A DNA stretch of 64,000 nt from Oxytricha trifallax (Eukaryota > Ciliophora > Spirotrichea > Sporadotrichida > Oxytrichidae), in contig ARYC01001529.1 of assembly GCA_000711775.1 (NCBI GenBank), forward strand, positions 1 to 64,000, in the 5' to 3' direction. The notes under the pieces were generated by a model, which worked only from the letters and a program-made list of their open reading frames with translations, was not told the DNA's origin and did no database searches. This document shows positions 12,301 through 24,800 of the stretch, piece by piece. The translations under genes and the position numbers were made by a program. Numbering within the stretch: the stretch's first letter is position 1; the number at the start of each line of letters is the position of its first letter.

Positions 12301-12803
12301 GTGAAAAGTGCTTGCATAATGACTTAATAAAAATGTGAAATAATTAATTACCAGATACTGCACCAGGTAACATCCCTGAATAATAAGCATTAGGAGCTTC
12401 TGTGACGACAGTTAGTTTTGCAGAGTTGGGCATCACTTATTTTAACATTTTTAATACTTAAACATTGCAATGACCTCCGCCAATTATAAATAAGCAAAAA
12501 TAATATAATATTTACTTAAATTAATTTTCACTCAAATTGAGTACATCCTATAATTTTTATGTAGCATAATTACTTTAATTAATATCTTTATAAAAATATT
12601 TAGATTTCACAATTTTTTATTTCTAAATAATAATATTTTTCTTGAGGGTTATTATCTTAAAATTATCAATTTAAAATCACGTAAAGAATAAAAAAACTAA
12701 TTTAATGTATTTAAATTTAATCATTTTTTTTTGAAATTTATTATTATTCCATAAATATAAAATTTTGAATGCACACGATTCTGGTTGCTGCTTTAGACTA
12801 CAT
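6376..12803 (-). CDS. FAD/NAD(P) pyridine-nucleotide-disulfide oxidoreductase, split by a TBE
   Basis: Start ATG 12803 (MQSKAATRIVCI), stop TGA 6376-6378. Blocks join in frame at pointers AAT (12768/12482), CC (12351/12232) and AGT (12092/7542, the TBE target duplication). The product has an FAD-binding GGGHCNVQ near residue 13, AYYSGMLPGAVSG, LYTDDQ, a second dinucleotide-binding VVVCGSGAAGVEM, and a late FAD motif NVFAGGDCV followed by PPKAGVYAVRAGP. That order is typical of NDH-like proteins related to the N-terminal domain fused to selenophosphate synthetase (SelD) in some lineages. It probably moves electrons between NAD(P)H and an unknown acceptor. No SelD domain is visible. A 27-bp segment at 6533-6563 carries an in-frame TGA and is probably an IES. 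Confidence 0.88.
6533..6563. other. candidate 27-bp IES with AAAA pointer carrying an in-frame TGA
   Basis: Read on the minus strand, the oxidoreductase frame meets TGA at 6553-6555, then continues open for over 50 codons (KMSTKEGALSLLQEEEAEE..) in the same frame, using TAA/TAG as Gln. AAAA stands at 6533-6536 and 6560-6563, 27 bp apart. Removing one copy and the intervening bases keeps frame and deletes the TGA (..KAGIIFKMSTKEG..). A true stop, or selenocysteine, are alternatives. Confidence 0.6.
7750..8922. mobile_element. foldback (long inverted repeat) element inside the TBE
   Basis: Ends are inverted copies of over 150 bp containing tandem CTAAGTCRGTGGCA motifs. A 7-bp duplication GAATAAA (7743-7749 and 8923-8929) flanks it; an eighth base may have diverged. 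The terminal motifs match the 832-bp palindrome at 50304-51135, so both belong to one family. No transposase is seen inside. The left arm holds a further MITE and an extra ~25-bp stretch absent from the right arm. Confidence 0.85.
7947..8162. mobile_element. 216-bp MITE nested in the foldback element
   Basis: Begins ATAATTTG and ends CAAATTAT. Inverted repeats of about 70 bp contain ATGCCTATATAAATGCCTAT. TA is duplicated at 7945-7946 and 8163-8164. Non-coding. Confidence 0.8.
9258..9960 (-). pseudogene. TBE 22-kDa ORF (copy in the oxidoreductase TBE)
   Basis: The core reads [20 protein letters not shown] then FFGIIGTIKEEYLRE, matching the copy at 60886-61185. Downstream TGA codons and frame changes disrupt it, and the region before the core is eroded. 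A short intron near 9830-9865 (GTAGGATAACTTGATG ... AAACAG on the minus strand) is at the same place as in the other copy. It lies between the transposase remnant and the spacer region shared by all TBE copies. Confidence 0.75.
10526..11952 (+). pseudogene. TBE 57-kDa zinc-finger/kinase-like ORF, decayed
   Basis: Equivalent to 58703-60149. The start is damaged by one lost base (ATGCGGCAAAC against ATGGCGGTCAAC). Several TGAs and frame changes occur. The kinase catalytic loop reads VHLDLKTQNIM where the better copy has VHRDLKPENIM, so the Arg and Glu of HRDxKPxN are gone. Codons still use TAA/TAG as Gln. Probably inactive. Confidence 0.8.
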
Positions 12804-12970
12804 TTTAACAAATTGTTAATTTTTGGGAATATTATTTAAATAATTTTTGATTAATTTTAATTTATAAATTCATAAATCAAGTATTTTATTTTCATTTTAT
12901 ATTTATATTTTATGACCCTAAATAACTTTTATAAAATTAAAAATAGTTAAATTGTTTGTCTTTTTATAAT

Positions 12971-15678
12971 TCATTTAGGATAAAATTTGAAACTAAATTA
13001 AAATTTGTCATGAATCTATCCCTTATTCTGATAATTGTCCACATTAATTAGTTCACCTTATCGAATCACAATTTAATGAAATAAAGGAGTAATTGATAAA
13101 TTTACAAATAATTATATTTTTTATATTGATTAAATTCATAAAACTGTTTGATTTAAGCCTTAATCTGCTCTTTAGTTATTTCTAATACTTCCTAACTTTC
13201 TGTTGCCTAGCTTGCTATTTAGTAGCAAATTTCCAACTGCTGCGTTATTTCATATATAAATCTAAATATAAATTTATATGATAAATTAAATTATTAAACT
13301 AAATGATAAATGTAATATTTCTACTTTAATTGTGAGAGCTCTTTAAATGATCTCTGTGAATTTGTGAAGTGTTTTTCACGCTTTAATTTCTGTTTGCATT
13401 TTAAACTGTCTTTTTTATTAAATTTTGAATTTTAATTATCTCTTCTGGTTGATTGCCTTCCTGAACCTTACCAACAATATATTAAATGAAATAATATATA
13501 AAATGTAATTTAATCCAGATAAAACTTTTTTTGTAAATGCTGAGATTGAATAAATGTGAGAGAGTTTTCTGACTCTAATTTAACACCTAATCATCTTTAT
13601 TCCCTTCGTATTTTAGCACCTATCCTGTATTTATATTTCTGGCTCTCTAAGTTGCAGTGGTCTATAATCTAGATCTGTATTTGGTAGTGTTAAATCCTGA
13701 TTCTAAATTGTTCAGAGTTGAACTATAATTTTAATTTGATTTTAATTAACTAAAAGGGGTGTCTATGCACACTGGTTTATCAAAACTATTTCTTATTAAT
13801 GAGTTAAAAGTATTCTTATCATTTTTCATTGGCATGTTTCTAGAAGTGGCTTAAAATGACATTTTCTACGATAGATTAAATGATTAATCAAGTACCTCAC
13901 CTATGTTCTTATTCTTAGAGTAGATGAAGCCCTCACGAGACTTAACTCGTTTCTCTCTAAATTAACTGATACTCATCGACTATTCTTATGATAGTTTAGA
14001 TTATTAACCTTCCTCTACTTTTTAAATACCATCGATATTGCTCATCAAATCAACGCTCTTTTCTCTTCCATTTCCTTGTTTCAAGCTTTCTTTGAGATTG
14101 ATATTAAAGTTATTCTTAAACTTTGTTCTGTACATAGTCATATTCATTCTTTGATGCTCTTAGTATTCAATCATGCTGTAGTTATCTCCGCTCTTAAGCA
14201 CTTAACCCTCAAAATCTTTTAATACGACCCCATTAAAAGCTTGAAATTACTCATTCAAGTCTACTATGTCTCCAGTCTATCTAAGAGATTCATTTTGCAT
14301 GTTAGATTGCTAGGATTTCACATTGTTGTCCGTTGACATCATCATCTTCATTAAACTGTCTCTTGAGTTACTTAATTGTGCAAGTTGTATATCTTAGGAG
14401 TAGTTTGATTCTTTATTTTTCACATGAGTATTTGTTAGTAAGTTCTATTATGCTGTGAGCTATGGCAACTGAAAATTAGTATTTTACTTCATGTCTTTCT
14501 TGGCTGCTTAAGTGTGAGAAGGATTTATTTTTTTCACAAATAAAATGTTTCCGTTTTGATCGAATGTGTAATTTTAGTTCTTTAGGTTAATTGGCTTTTC
14601 AATGCTGCTTTACCTCTGAAGCCCTGTATAAGTATTTATCAACTTAAAAATATTAATCCTGACAATTATAGTTTGCATTATTGTTGAATCAGACATGAGA
14701 ATCTTTTAATTTTTATGAGTTTGAGCATTTCTTACAAACTGGAATTTCTTTCGATTTATTAAATCTCTTAGATAGTCAACTTGCTTTAATTCTTCCTCAT
14801 TTAATTCCTGCTCCTTTATAAGTTGCTGTTCCTTAACTGTAACTATTTCCTTCTACTTTTATTAAGCATTTAACAAAGAAATAACTGTCAATATAAACCT
14901 TAAACAGCTGTTTAATTTATGGGATTGCTCTCCTTTTTTTTGGACGCAGATTATGAACCTTCTATGATAGAGTTCTTTTTATTTTAGAGCATTTTAGAGA
15001 GCGAGCTGCCCAATCTTGATACAGACCTCTCCATCTTAGAACTACTTGAACTCATAGCTAATTGAAGCATTTACTATTGAAGTTGCTCTTCTTTTATAAA
15101 CTTAGTAAAAATTATTTTATTATACATTATAAAAAGTCTTATTTATTATCTAATCTTTCTAAAACTGATTAATTGTGCAATAAGTTTAATTCTCTCCATT
15201 TCACCTATGACTTTACTATCCTTAACATAATCTATGCTATAAGTTTTACTTTCTTCAAAACCTTTTTGAGGCCTAGTCATGCTTTACAAATTATCAATAT
15301 CAACTGCAGCTGGCTCACAATCCTCATTTATGTAGCAGTCATCCAACTTGTAATCATGCAATACCTATTCTTAGCCTATTAGATGCAGCAGTTCAAGGTT
15401 ATTCCTATAAATTATGTATGGTCGAAGTTTCTGCTAGATTAAATTAATGTTTAAAGAGTATTTTTTTTAACAAAAGACCCAATATTGATAAGATTAAATT
15501 TAATAGACAAAAATAAATAATTATAGATTGCAATCATTTAGATTTCATTGTCAATATTACTCAATAGAGTTTTAATCGCATCATCAACTACAATTACTGA
15601 AGATTACACAAGAGAACCAAATTTATCAATAGAAATGGGCTATATTTATGAAACAGCCTGCTATTTTTATTTATCCAT
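12971..15678 (-). CDS. large Ser/Asn/Gln-rich hypothetical protein, several IESs
   Basis: Start ATG 15678 (MDKQKQQAVSQIQPISIDKF); last TGA seen at 12971-12973. MDS1 joins MDS2 at pointer TAGAT (15539/15435), giving ..DNEIQQKLRPYIIYRNN... A 23-bp IES with pointer CTGT (14885/14908) removes a TGA and yields NPINQTVISLLNAQQKQKEI. The long central block (to about 13545) contains YTFDQNGNILFVKKI and many Ser, Asn and Gln stretches. Later blocks encode KVQEGNQPEEIIKIQNLIKK (about 13470), KFATKQQARQQKVRKYQKQL (about 13240) and GELINVDNYQNKGQIHDKF (about 13070). No enzyme motif is visible; the charged helical stretches could be coiled coil. Function unknown. Confidence 0.8.
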
Positions 15679-15863
15679 TTATTTAAGAATTAAATGATTT
15701 TATTTGATATAATAGGAATCCATTTCCCATTAAATTTATTTATGAAAATCAATAATAAATGGACAACTCTCTCCCATTTTTCTATTTTGAGAAATGTAAG
15801 CGTAAATTTATATTACTAATTTAAATTGATGATAGTCTTAACTTAATCATGTTTTGTTTTAAG

Positions 15864-18800
15864 TCAGTTTAAGAAATCCTTAGCTTCAATAGTTTCCTCC
15901 ATCATTCCCTATACATTTTTCTTTGGCTTCAGAATGTACTGAACTAAGAAAGTTCTGATAGATTGTGGTGGTAAGGCAATTTCGTACAAACTTTTATCGG
16001 CTGGCTATACGGGTGGGTTCAAGAAATCATCATCAACACCAGTCCATTAAATTTTGTTTGATTCCATTTGAGTAAAGAGTTAATTGGCTGTTAGAGTAGT
16101 TTCACTAATTATTACTTAAGCGAGGTTTTCAACAATCAAATCCCTAAATTCTATCAATAGTGCGATTGATTAAAGTACTATTAAACAATAATTTCAAGGG
16201 TTAATATAAGGGAATAAGTTAAAATATTAGTAGTTAAGTGTGTATGTGATAGACTAGGTGTCGGTTAATGACATTAAATTTATGGATTTAATGCAAAAAT
16301 TGCTTTATGGTTATATTGATAATAGTAACAATTCTAAAATAGATGTTTATAATAAGATTGCTCCATTAATCTCTTCTTACTGTGGGGTGAAACTTTAGAT
16401 GCTTCATATCGATAATTTTATTAATGATAAGACTCTTAAATACTGGGCCCATTTCTCTCTGGCCTAGACGGCTGTGATGTTTCAGCGCCATTTTCTTGAG
16501 CTACACATCTCTGCATAATCCATAACTAATATCTATAAAAATAATGGAATATCTTACAAAACAGTCAATCGCATTAAGAGAGTGATTGACTTTAATGTTC
16601 CATTTTCATAAGGATAATTTAAACTATATATTCGATTAAATGCAGAGGGTTTAAATGTATTATATAAAGTTTATTCATGATATTAGAACTATCACTTTCA
16701 TTTTCTTTTATACGTAGGTCTTATGACAGCAACATAATAGTTTAAATTAAAAGGTTATGCACAAACTCATACTATGTTTAGTGGAATATATATAAATAAT
16801 GAATTATAAACCTTTGAGATCACCTTGACTTAATTTAAAACCACGTGGAAAAAAAAAGATTATTCTGTTTATTGAAAACCTATTAGATGATATATTAAAG
16901 TCTCAAGAAAGGAATGGAAAGATACACCTCTATTTAATCTTACTTACATCTCTTAATTCAATGGAATGATATTTATTGGGAGATATTAAAAGGCTATTAC
17001 ATTAGTTTACTGCTCTATAATTTGATACATGACTTGAAGATAGATTTAGTAAATTTTATTAAAAGTGATGTTTAGTGAGTTAGCGATAGAAAGCTAAAGT
17101 AACTTAAGAAAAGAAAAATTATCTCTTTAAAAACAACTTTTAGGCATAAACGAATGAATATTTTTACTTATTAAATGAACTTTTTATAGGGATTTAGATG
17201 AACTCTCTTTAATTCCTTAATTGTCTTGATTGGGCAATTATTAAACTTTATAGAAGCAGAACCTGTTTCTTTATTCATCTGATCTAAACATTTTCAAATC
17301 TATACAGAGTATCTCACTTTGTAAAGCATTACTTTATTTCTCTCTTTTTCTCTCATTAATTTGCTCTGTTTTTTCACAATTTTATTTTTTTTCTATAATG
17401 GTAAAAGTTATAGCTTACTTGAACTGAATCCTGCTTATATCCCGACAACCTGGTTTCACTGATTTTGATTCTCTGTTTATCTTTATAATAGATTATATAT
17501 GATTTTTTGTGAGCTTTTTAAATAACTTAATTCAAGTATTCAGTTTCACCATTCCATAAAAACTAAAGTAAAATTTAATTCTGGTAATTTATTAGAGAGT
17601 TGAAGTTTTAAGGGAAGATGCAGTAATATCTGGATCATTGATTATATCATCATTACATATTAACTAGATTTCTTTATAAATTTATATTTTATTAGTCGTA
17701 AAAGCCTATTTCTTAAACTAGTAAGGCATTAAAGGATGAGATCTGTGTTCCCTAAGCGATCAAGAATGATTTAACTTTAGATGTAACTTCCTACTTACTA
17801 AATAACAATATAAGTAAAAATCATCTTCACTTCCTAATTTTCTATTAATACTTGAGTTTGTAATCTTTTCATTGAAACTTATAGACTCTATTATGCTTTT
17901 CTATAATAGATTAAATTAAAATTATGAATATCCATTCAATGTTTATTATTGTTATATTTCTTACAACTAAAAAAAATTGTCCAAAAGGAGATTATAAAAT
18001 AATGTGGAGAGGGATAAAATTTGTACCAAGTTTCACAAATTTTTCCCCATTTTTATTAAGGTTTCTATTAAATTTGGCTCTGATAATTAAAGAAATTATA
18101 ATATAGAACTTGTGTTAGCTCACATAAATTATAAACAATCATTTTAACTAAATTAACTTTCACTACTTTAAATATCTTACATTCTTTTAAATAAATTGTT
18201 TATTTTAATAAATTCTAGCAAAAGATAATATTTAGAAAAAATTAATTGCTGGATGTTTTTGAATTTTATCATTACACATGCTATAATAATTTAATTTGCA
18301 ATTCTTTTAAGTAAAAACATGGTCCACTTTTGCAAATAAAATTTACTCACTATTGTAAAGAAATTAAACTAATATTAATGAAAAAAGTAATTAATAATAC
18401 TTAATTATACTTTTAATTTTTGATTATTTAATTATTTTCCATTATTTTACCTCTAAGCAAAGAATTTACCAGATATCTTATATTATAATTATTTGGTATA
18501 CCTGTCTGCATTTTTTATGACTATTAAAATAAAAACTATTTGCTAACTAAAATCAAAGCTAACATTTGAGTAAGGCAGCATTTATTGTTGCAAACCATTA
18601 AAATTTATCAATCGATCAAATAAAAGGTCAAGATATCGAAACTTAAACTTAGTGGGCACCTTACCTAGCCAAATCAGCTAATTTAATTTTGAGTAACAAT
18701 TTCAAAATGAATTAGGAAATAATAAAAAAAAACACTGCAAATATAAAAGGAGGATATTATATAATCCGCAATTGATCATTAAATTAAAACTTCAATAAGA

Positions 18801-21800
18801 AAAATTATTATAAGATACCATTTAAGTTTTCACATAAAGTCAACTTAAAAATAATCAGAGTAATAAAAAAAATATTTAGTATATCTTAAATATTAAAGGT
18901 ATAGTGCAAAGTATTTCTGTTAATTTTGTAAGAAGCTTTGATCTCATTATAAAGATCTGAAGTATAATTATGAATAAAATAATCAAAGCTTTTCTATTAT
19001 TCATGAAATGAAAAAGATTTCTCTGAAAACAATTAAAAAACAAAGTAGAGTCTCCAAAGGTAAATGTAAAAAATTCAAATTAGAGTAAAAGAAAACAGTC
19101 ATGTACTTTTCTGACTTAGAGATTAAAAAGGTAATGAGATAGAGAGGCCATGAAGATACGTATCTTTATTGACATGGATTCTTGCCTTGATAGTTACTTT
19201 AATTAAAATAAAATAAGGAGAGAGTCAAATAGATGGCTAAATTATACTAATTCCTTTTAAAAAAGTATGCCTCAATAATCTAATTGAACTATGTAACTTT
19301 ATCAAAATTACTGGAAAAAAAATTGTTTTTTAATGTTGTCCTACCACCCATAAATTGCTTTGGCAATTTCATTGATCTAAACATACTCAGTAGGTGCTGA
19401 AGCCTGGTCAGCATCAAATTTATCTTCAATATTTTCTATTCTCATCAGTATGTTATTTTTGTTCATTGGGAAAAGCTCAAGCTTTGCTGTTGTAGGAAGA
19501 ACAAAGTCTTTCAATTTTATGCCATTCTTAGATGCCAATTTGTTATTTTCAGCTTGCTTACCCTAATTCATTTGAAAGTTAAAGAAATATTGCAAGGGTT
19601 CATCAGTATGAATTTGCGTATTTCTCTATTCACTTAATTCAGTTAATCTGTTAAATACATGCAAGTAGTAGTTACTGATTACAGTGATACCTTGGCCACT
19701 TGCATCAGTTTCATTCAATGCTTCTCCCATACCTCTATGATCATCATAGTACATAATCCCAATGCTCATGTATACTAAAAATGTTTAAGTGATTAAAAGT
19801 TGTAAGTATTTCTATAAAAAAGTAAAATATAAAAGGAAAAATACTAATCTTAATTTAAGGTAGCTGAAATCGAGAATGCAAGCAAGGTGAAATATCGAAA
19901 AAATAATTTAAAATTCACACAAATTGTGAGAACTTGATAACTTTTTTATCAAAATTATAAATTTATTTAATCTGGTAAGAAAGCAAGGGATATTCGTACA
20001 AAACTTTTATACTAATGACTATAAATTAATAAAACGAATAATAGAATCAATTATATTTAAATCTAAGATGCCTATCACCCTTCTTTATTACTATCTTTAA
20101 TCTAAAAAATTTATCTTAAATTTAGTTTGTGACACTTTTAAGATAAGTTTTTTCATCACTTTCAAAGCTTCGAAAAAAAATTTGAGGTCTAAAATTATGA
20201 AACATTAAGTCCGGAAGAAAGTGATCTATCTCTATAAAATTCATGATTAAATATAAATATAGAGAAAAAAAGACTAAGAAAAATTAGTGTCAAATGCTAA
20301 ATCTCTACCCTTTTATTAATTAAATGTTTTGATGCTCTAATTTTATTAAATTTTTCATCTATTTTTAACTATATTTATTAATCTCAAAAATCATTTCTTT
20401 TTCATCATTCCATATTGATTTGTCACTAATCTTTTTTCTTTTTTATTGGCTAAGTTTGATTCCTGAGTTTATTTTTTCAGGGAGAAATTTTAATTTAGAA
20501 AAAACGAACAATGTTATTAATCCTCCTAGAATTTACCTCAATCTTTTTTTATTTTTGCTTCAAAAGATTGGTTAAATCTAGTGAATGTCTTTAAAACGAT
20601 GAATATAATATAATCATTATATAAATTTGTCGACTCATAAACTTTAAAATTATTTTTTGTAAAGAATTACATTAAATTTTTGTCAAATATAGAGAAATAA
20701 TAGGAAATTAAATAAAATTTATAATGTTAAAATTTGAAGAATCAGATTAACTAACCTTCGAAGCACAAGATGAGGCATAAGAATGGAAATAATTTAAATT
20801 TCTTAAACTTGATGAATAATTTGATTATTTAAAAATCTTTTTGATTTAGGAATTTAAAAATTAGGCTTTTGATGAATCGAGATTTTAATAGTAAAAATGT
20901 TCGTAATTAATTTTTAATCATATTATATTGTAATTTAGTTATGTTTGAACTAGGCTGATAATGTATTATTTATTATACTCTCTTCAATATTTACTACATT
21001 AATAAATCGAGAAAAGTTCCCTCAATATAATTATAATTCTATCCATTTAAGTAACCTTATTTATAGATATTCTTATCTTTTTATATTATTATTAATTCTA
21101 AGTGTACATTTAAATTGGAGTTTACGTCTATTGTGCATCAATTCAATTCTTGAAGGTCTCAAAACAGAGCCACCTTGAGATCTTGAGTTCATTACAGTCA
21201 TTTAGTTTTAAGTTTAATTGTCTAATATAGCAATTGCTGTGTTTACTGGGTAGTAATTGGAAGTGATATTATCTAAACTTTGGTAATCCCAGGATGATCT
21301 GTAGTTTAAGATTCTCTTTTGCATAGCTAAGCCATTTGCATCAGTCCAGAAAGTATTAAAGACAATTCATAATTATAAAATGATACATGAAATGAATATT
21401 AATTTAAGAATATATATGGAGCATTAAAGTAATTACACTTAAGCATGTAATTATTAAAATTCAATTAATACTTATTTACTTTGTTTAATTAATATAATGA
21501 TTATTTAATACTGTGTAGAAATCAGCTCTGGGGCCTTATCAAGATATGATAATCAGATAGTTTCATACTTTAAATTTCTAAACCTCCATCAACTTTTTTC
21601 AAGATGATTACGGACACTTTGAAGTCCAGCTTTGGCTTCTAAAACTAACTGTTATCAGTAATAAAATTAATTTTTTGCAAAAAACTCCGGAGCACCTTGC
21701 GTGATAAAATAATCCTTTGCATTTTTTCATTGATTTACTGCTCTGTTGCTTCAACTGTCTTTCTTAATCTGTGATTGAAATTCAGATTATACCGCTTTTG

Positions 21801-24800
21801 TTAAGGATTTAATGCTTTTTTAAAATAGGGGGAAATCCCAAAAAACAATACACTAGACTTATCATTCAAAATTTTAGTCTTAATTTTCTTCAGAAAAATA
21901 GTGTCCAAACTGAAATCTAATGTAAAATTAATACTTATGATATTAATTATTTTTAATCACAAAATCATTTATCAATAAATTATTTGGTTTTATTGTGATC
22001 AATATCTAAGGATTTGAAGTTTACAGTAACTTCTTACCCTTAATTAGTCAATGGAATACCGTCAAGTTTGACATTCAAATCCCAAACCTATTAATTATAT
22101 ATTTTAATGTTTTAAGTTTAAGGTTATTGTTGAGAAAGTAAAAAAAAGAATTTAATGTGAACATTTTTACTGAAATATAATTGAATAAGGGAAGAAAAAT
22201 AAATATTTTAAATAAAAACAATTTTACTAGTTGCATCTAATTAAGGAGGCTTAATAGTTAAATTTGATTCACTTTACTTATCGTAGATTCGAAATTATTA
22301 GGAATATCTATCAAATTTTTTCCTACAAAGTTAATAACAAAACTTGTTAACACATATGACAAAGATATTAAAGAAATCTCTCGTGTATTCTATGCAATTT
22401 ACTTTATGAAAATATTTGACTTGATTTAAAATCATTTACTTGATTAATATCAATTTAAATAGTAATTATGAATAGTTGGCTGACTATAAATTTGACAAAT
22501 TTAGAACGGGGCAAAATCATTTCAAGTAAAATACTAGTGATTGTTATCATCATTTAAATTATTTGAGTTCATAGTAAATTCAGCAAATTTGAAAATATGA
22601 AAATAAAAACAGATTTTAGTTACACTCAAGTGAATATGGGTTATCTAAAATTTTCTGAAAAATTCAATTTAATGATGTTCTCATTTTAATACAAATATTA
22701 ATATTTTTAAAACCAAATAGATTAATCAGCTTTATTATGCCTCGCTTAAATAGTTTAAAAAAACCGTTTCTGACTCTTGTTTATCAAACTTTTCCAAGCT
22801 AGTTATTTAGAATTGAGTTTGTTTCAATCAGACTTGAAGAATTATCATGTTCGAATGAAACTTATACAAATTTTAAAATAGTAGAGTAATCAAATTCTCA
22901 CCCCAGTATTATAAAATAATACATCAATTACTATGTTTACTTATTTTTATTATATTTTTAATGATTTTGACAGGTGCTAAATGTTTAAAATCTTTAGTTC
23001 ATTATTTATATTTACTATAATGATAATTAGTGTATTAATCAGGAACTGATTTTAAATCAGATTATAATATGTCATACGTCAAATTGCCTAGAATAAACGG
23101 GAGATTTCTTAAATCCTTGAGTAAACAAGTTATAAATTATCGTTTTAAAAATAAATTTAATTGATATTTATCTAATCATCACAAATCTACAGATAATTAT
23201 AGAGAATCAAAATTGATCATTAAGCCTGCCTAATTAGTAGCAGTTAGGTATATTTATTTTTAAATCATTTTTTTAATTTCCCATATTCAATTATATTTGA
23301 GTAATAATTAGATCATGTATTTTAGTTTATTATATTTAAACAAAATTTATATTGCTTATTTTCTTATCCCTTGAATCTTGCCCATAGCTGAGGCTCATTC
23401 AAACATGCCCAATTATGTCCACCTCCATACAGAGTAGTACTGAAGATTATTATATCTACTATACATATAAACGTTTATACTTGATGTACAATAATCTGAA
23501 ATACTTAATTATTTTTTAATGTTAAGAGCTAAAACTTGCCTTTTTTACTTTTTAATATGAGCAGAAACTGCCCATTCATTCCACTAAGCTAGGTTATTAA
23601 ATAATTAGGAAGTTTTGAGGGCCTATAAACTTTCGCTAATGTAAAAATACTTTTTTTTAAGGATATATTTAAATCTTTAACTACTTCTTCTAAAAGGCTG
23701 AAAACTGTCTTAAACATATTTAAGATTCAATTATCTAAGAGCAAATCCAAGTTCATGCAACTACTTCACACTTTGAATCATATCTGATAGAATATCTTTT
23801 ATGCAATAAGAGAATTTGATACTATATAGTAATCTTTTTTTTTTAAAAATAAAATTTCTTAAACCTTAGTGCGATTAAACCATAGATTAAAATTCCTCAT
23901 TTCCATTACTCTTAATAAAGATCAAAAGAGGAACATCTTGTCCGTCATAGCTCAGTGCGTGAGTGAGATAGACTTGTATTATTACAGCTTATAGAGATGC
24001 TCGAACTGCTCTAAAGAGTTCAATCTTAAATTTTATCTCACCATTTATGCACATAAATAATATATAAAAATTTTATTTAATTAGATATTCTTCATATTAA
24101 AATGTTTTAAAGCCGCAGAGTAGTTAAATGGGCCTTGTAGTTCTTTATTTTTTGCAATATTTATTTTAGATCAAGAATTAAAAGATGAAAAGCTAGTTAG
24201 CAGTAGAAATTAACAGTTTAGGCACTCTTGTGTATTGAATTGGTACAGCTGTATATTTAGGTTCCTGTTTGACTTATTCTATTTTTATACTTGTTTTATT
24301 CCTAGAAATAAGCAGTGAAACTAAATATTTCTATTTATAAATAGACCCTAAATTTCGATAATTTCTATTTCTCATTTTGCAAAATGGCTTATTTTCTTCC
24401 GTAATCTCGAAAAAATTCAAATTAAATATTATTAAATGAGCTACTATATTATTTAATTAAAAGAGTATATGTTTTTATTCCACTCTGACACTGGATTTTA
24501 TTTGTAAAGTCTCAACTTAACAGTTGCTGACTGCTGAGTAAGTTCATCATTGTACACGAAAGTAATCTATTGAATAACTTTACCTGCTTGGTAACTCACG
24601 CTTTAAAGTTAACTATATCTGAGTGAATCGTATTGGAACCAGTCTGAGCTGAACATGTACACTCCACTTGTGGCCTTCACGTCTCCTTGGTAAGAATTCC
24701 AGTATCTTAAGTCAAAACTTACATTGAATTTTTGAGATGCCTATAACAATTTTGTGATTGTAAATTCCTGACCATTTTCCTCAGTTGTGCCAGTGTATAA

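Noticed and set aside
15173-15382. Plus-strand ORF that looks like a membrane protein
   Set aside because: The minus strand reads a charged, soluble sequence that joins its neighbours at the TAGAT pointer, so this is a shadow.
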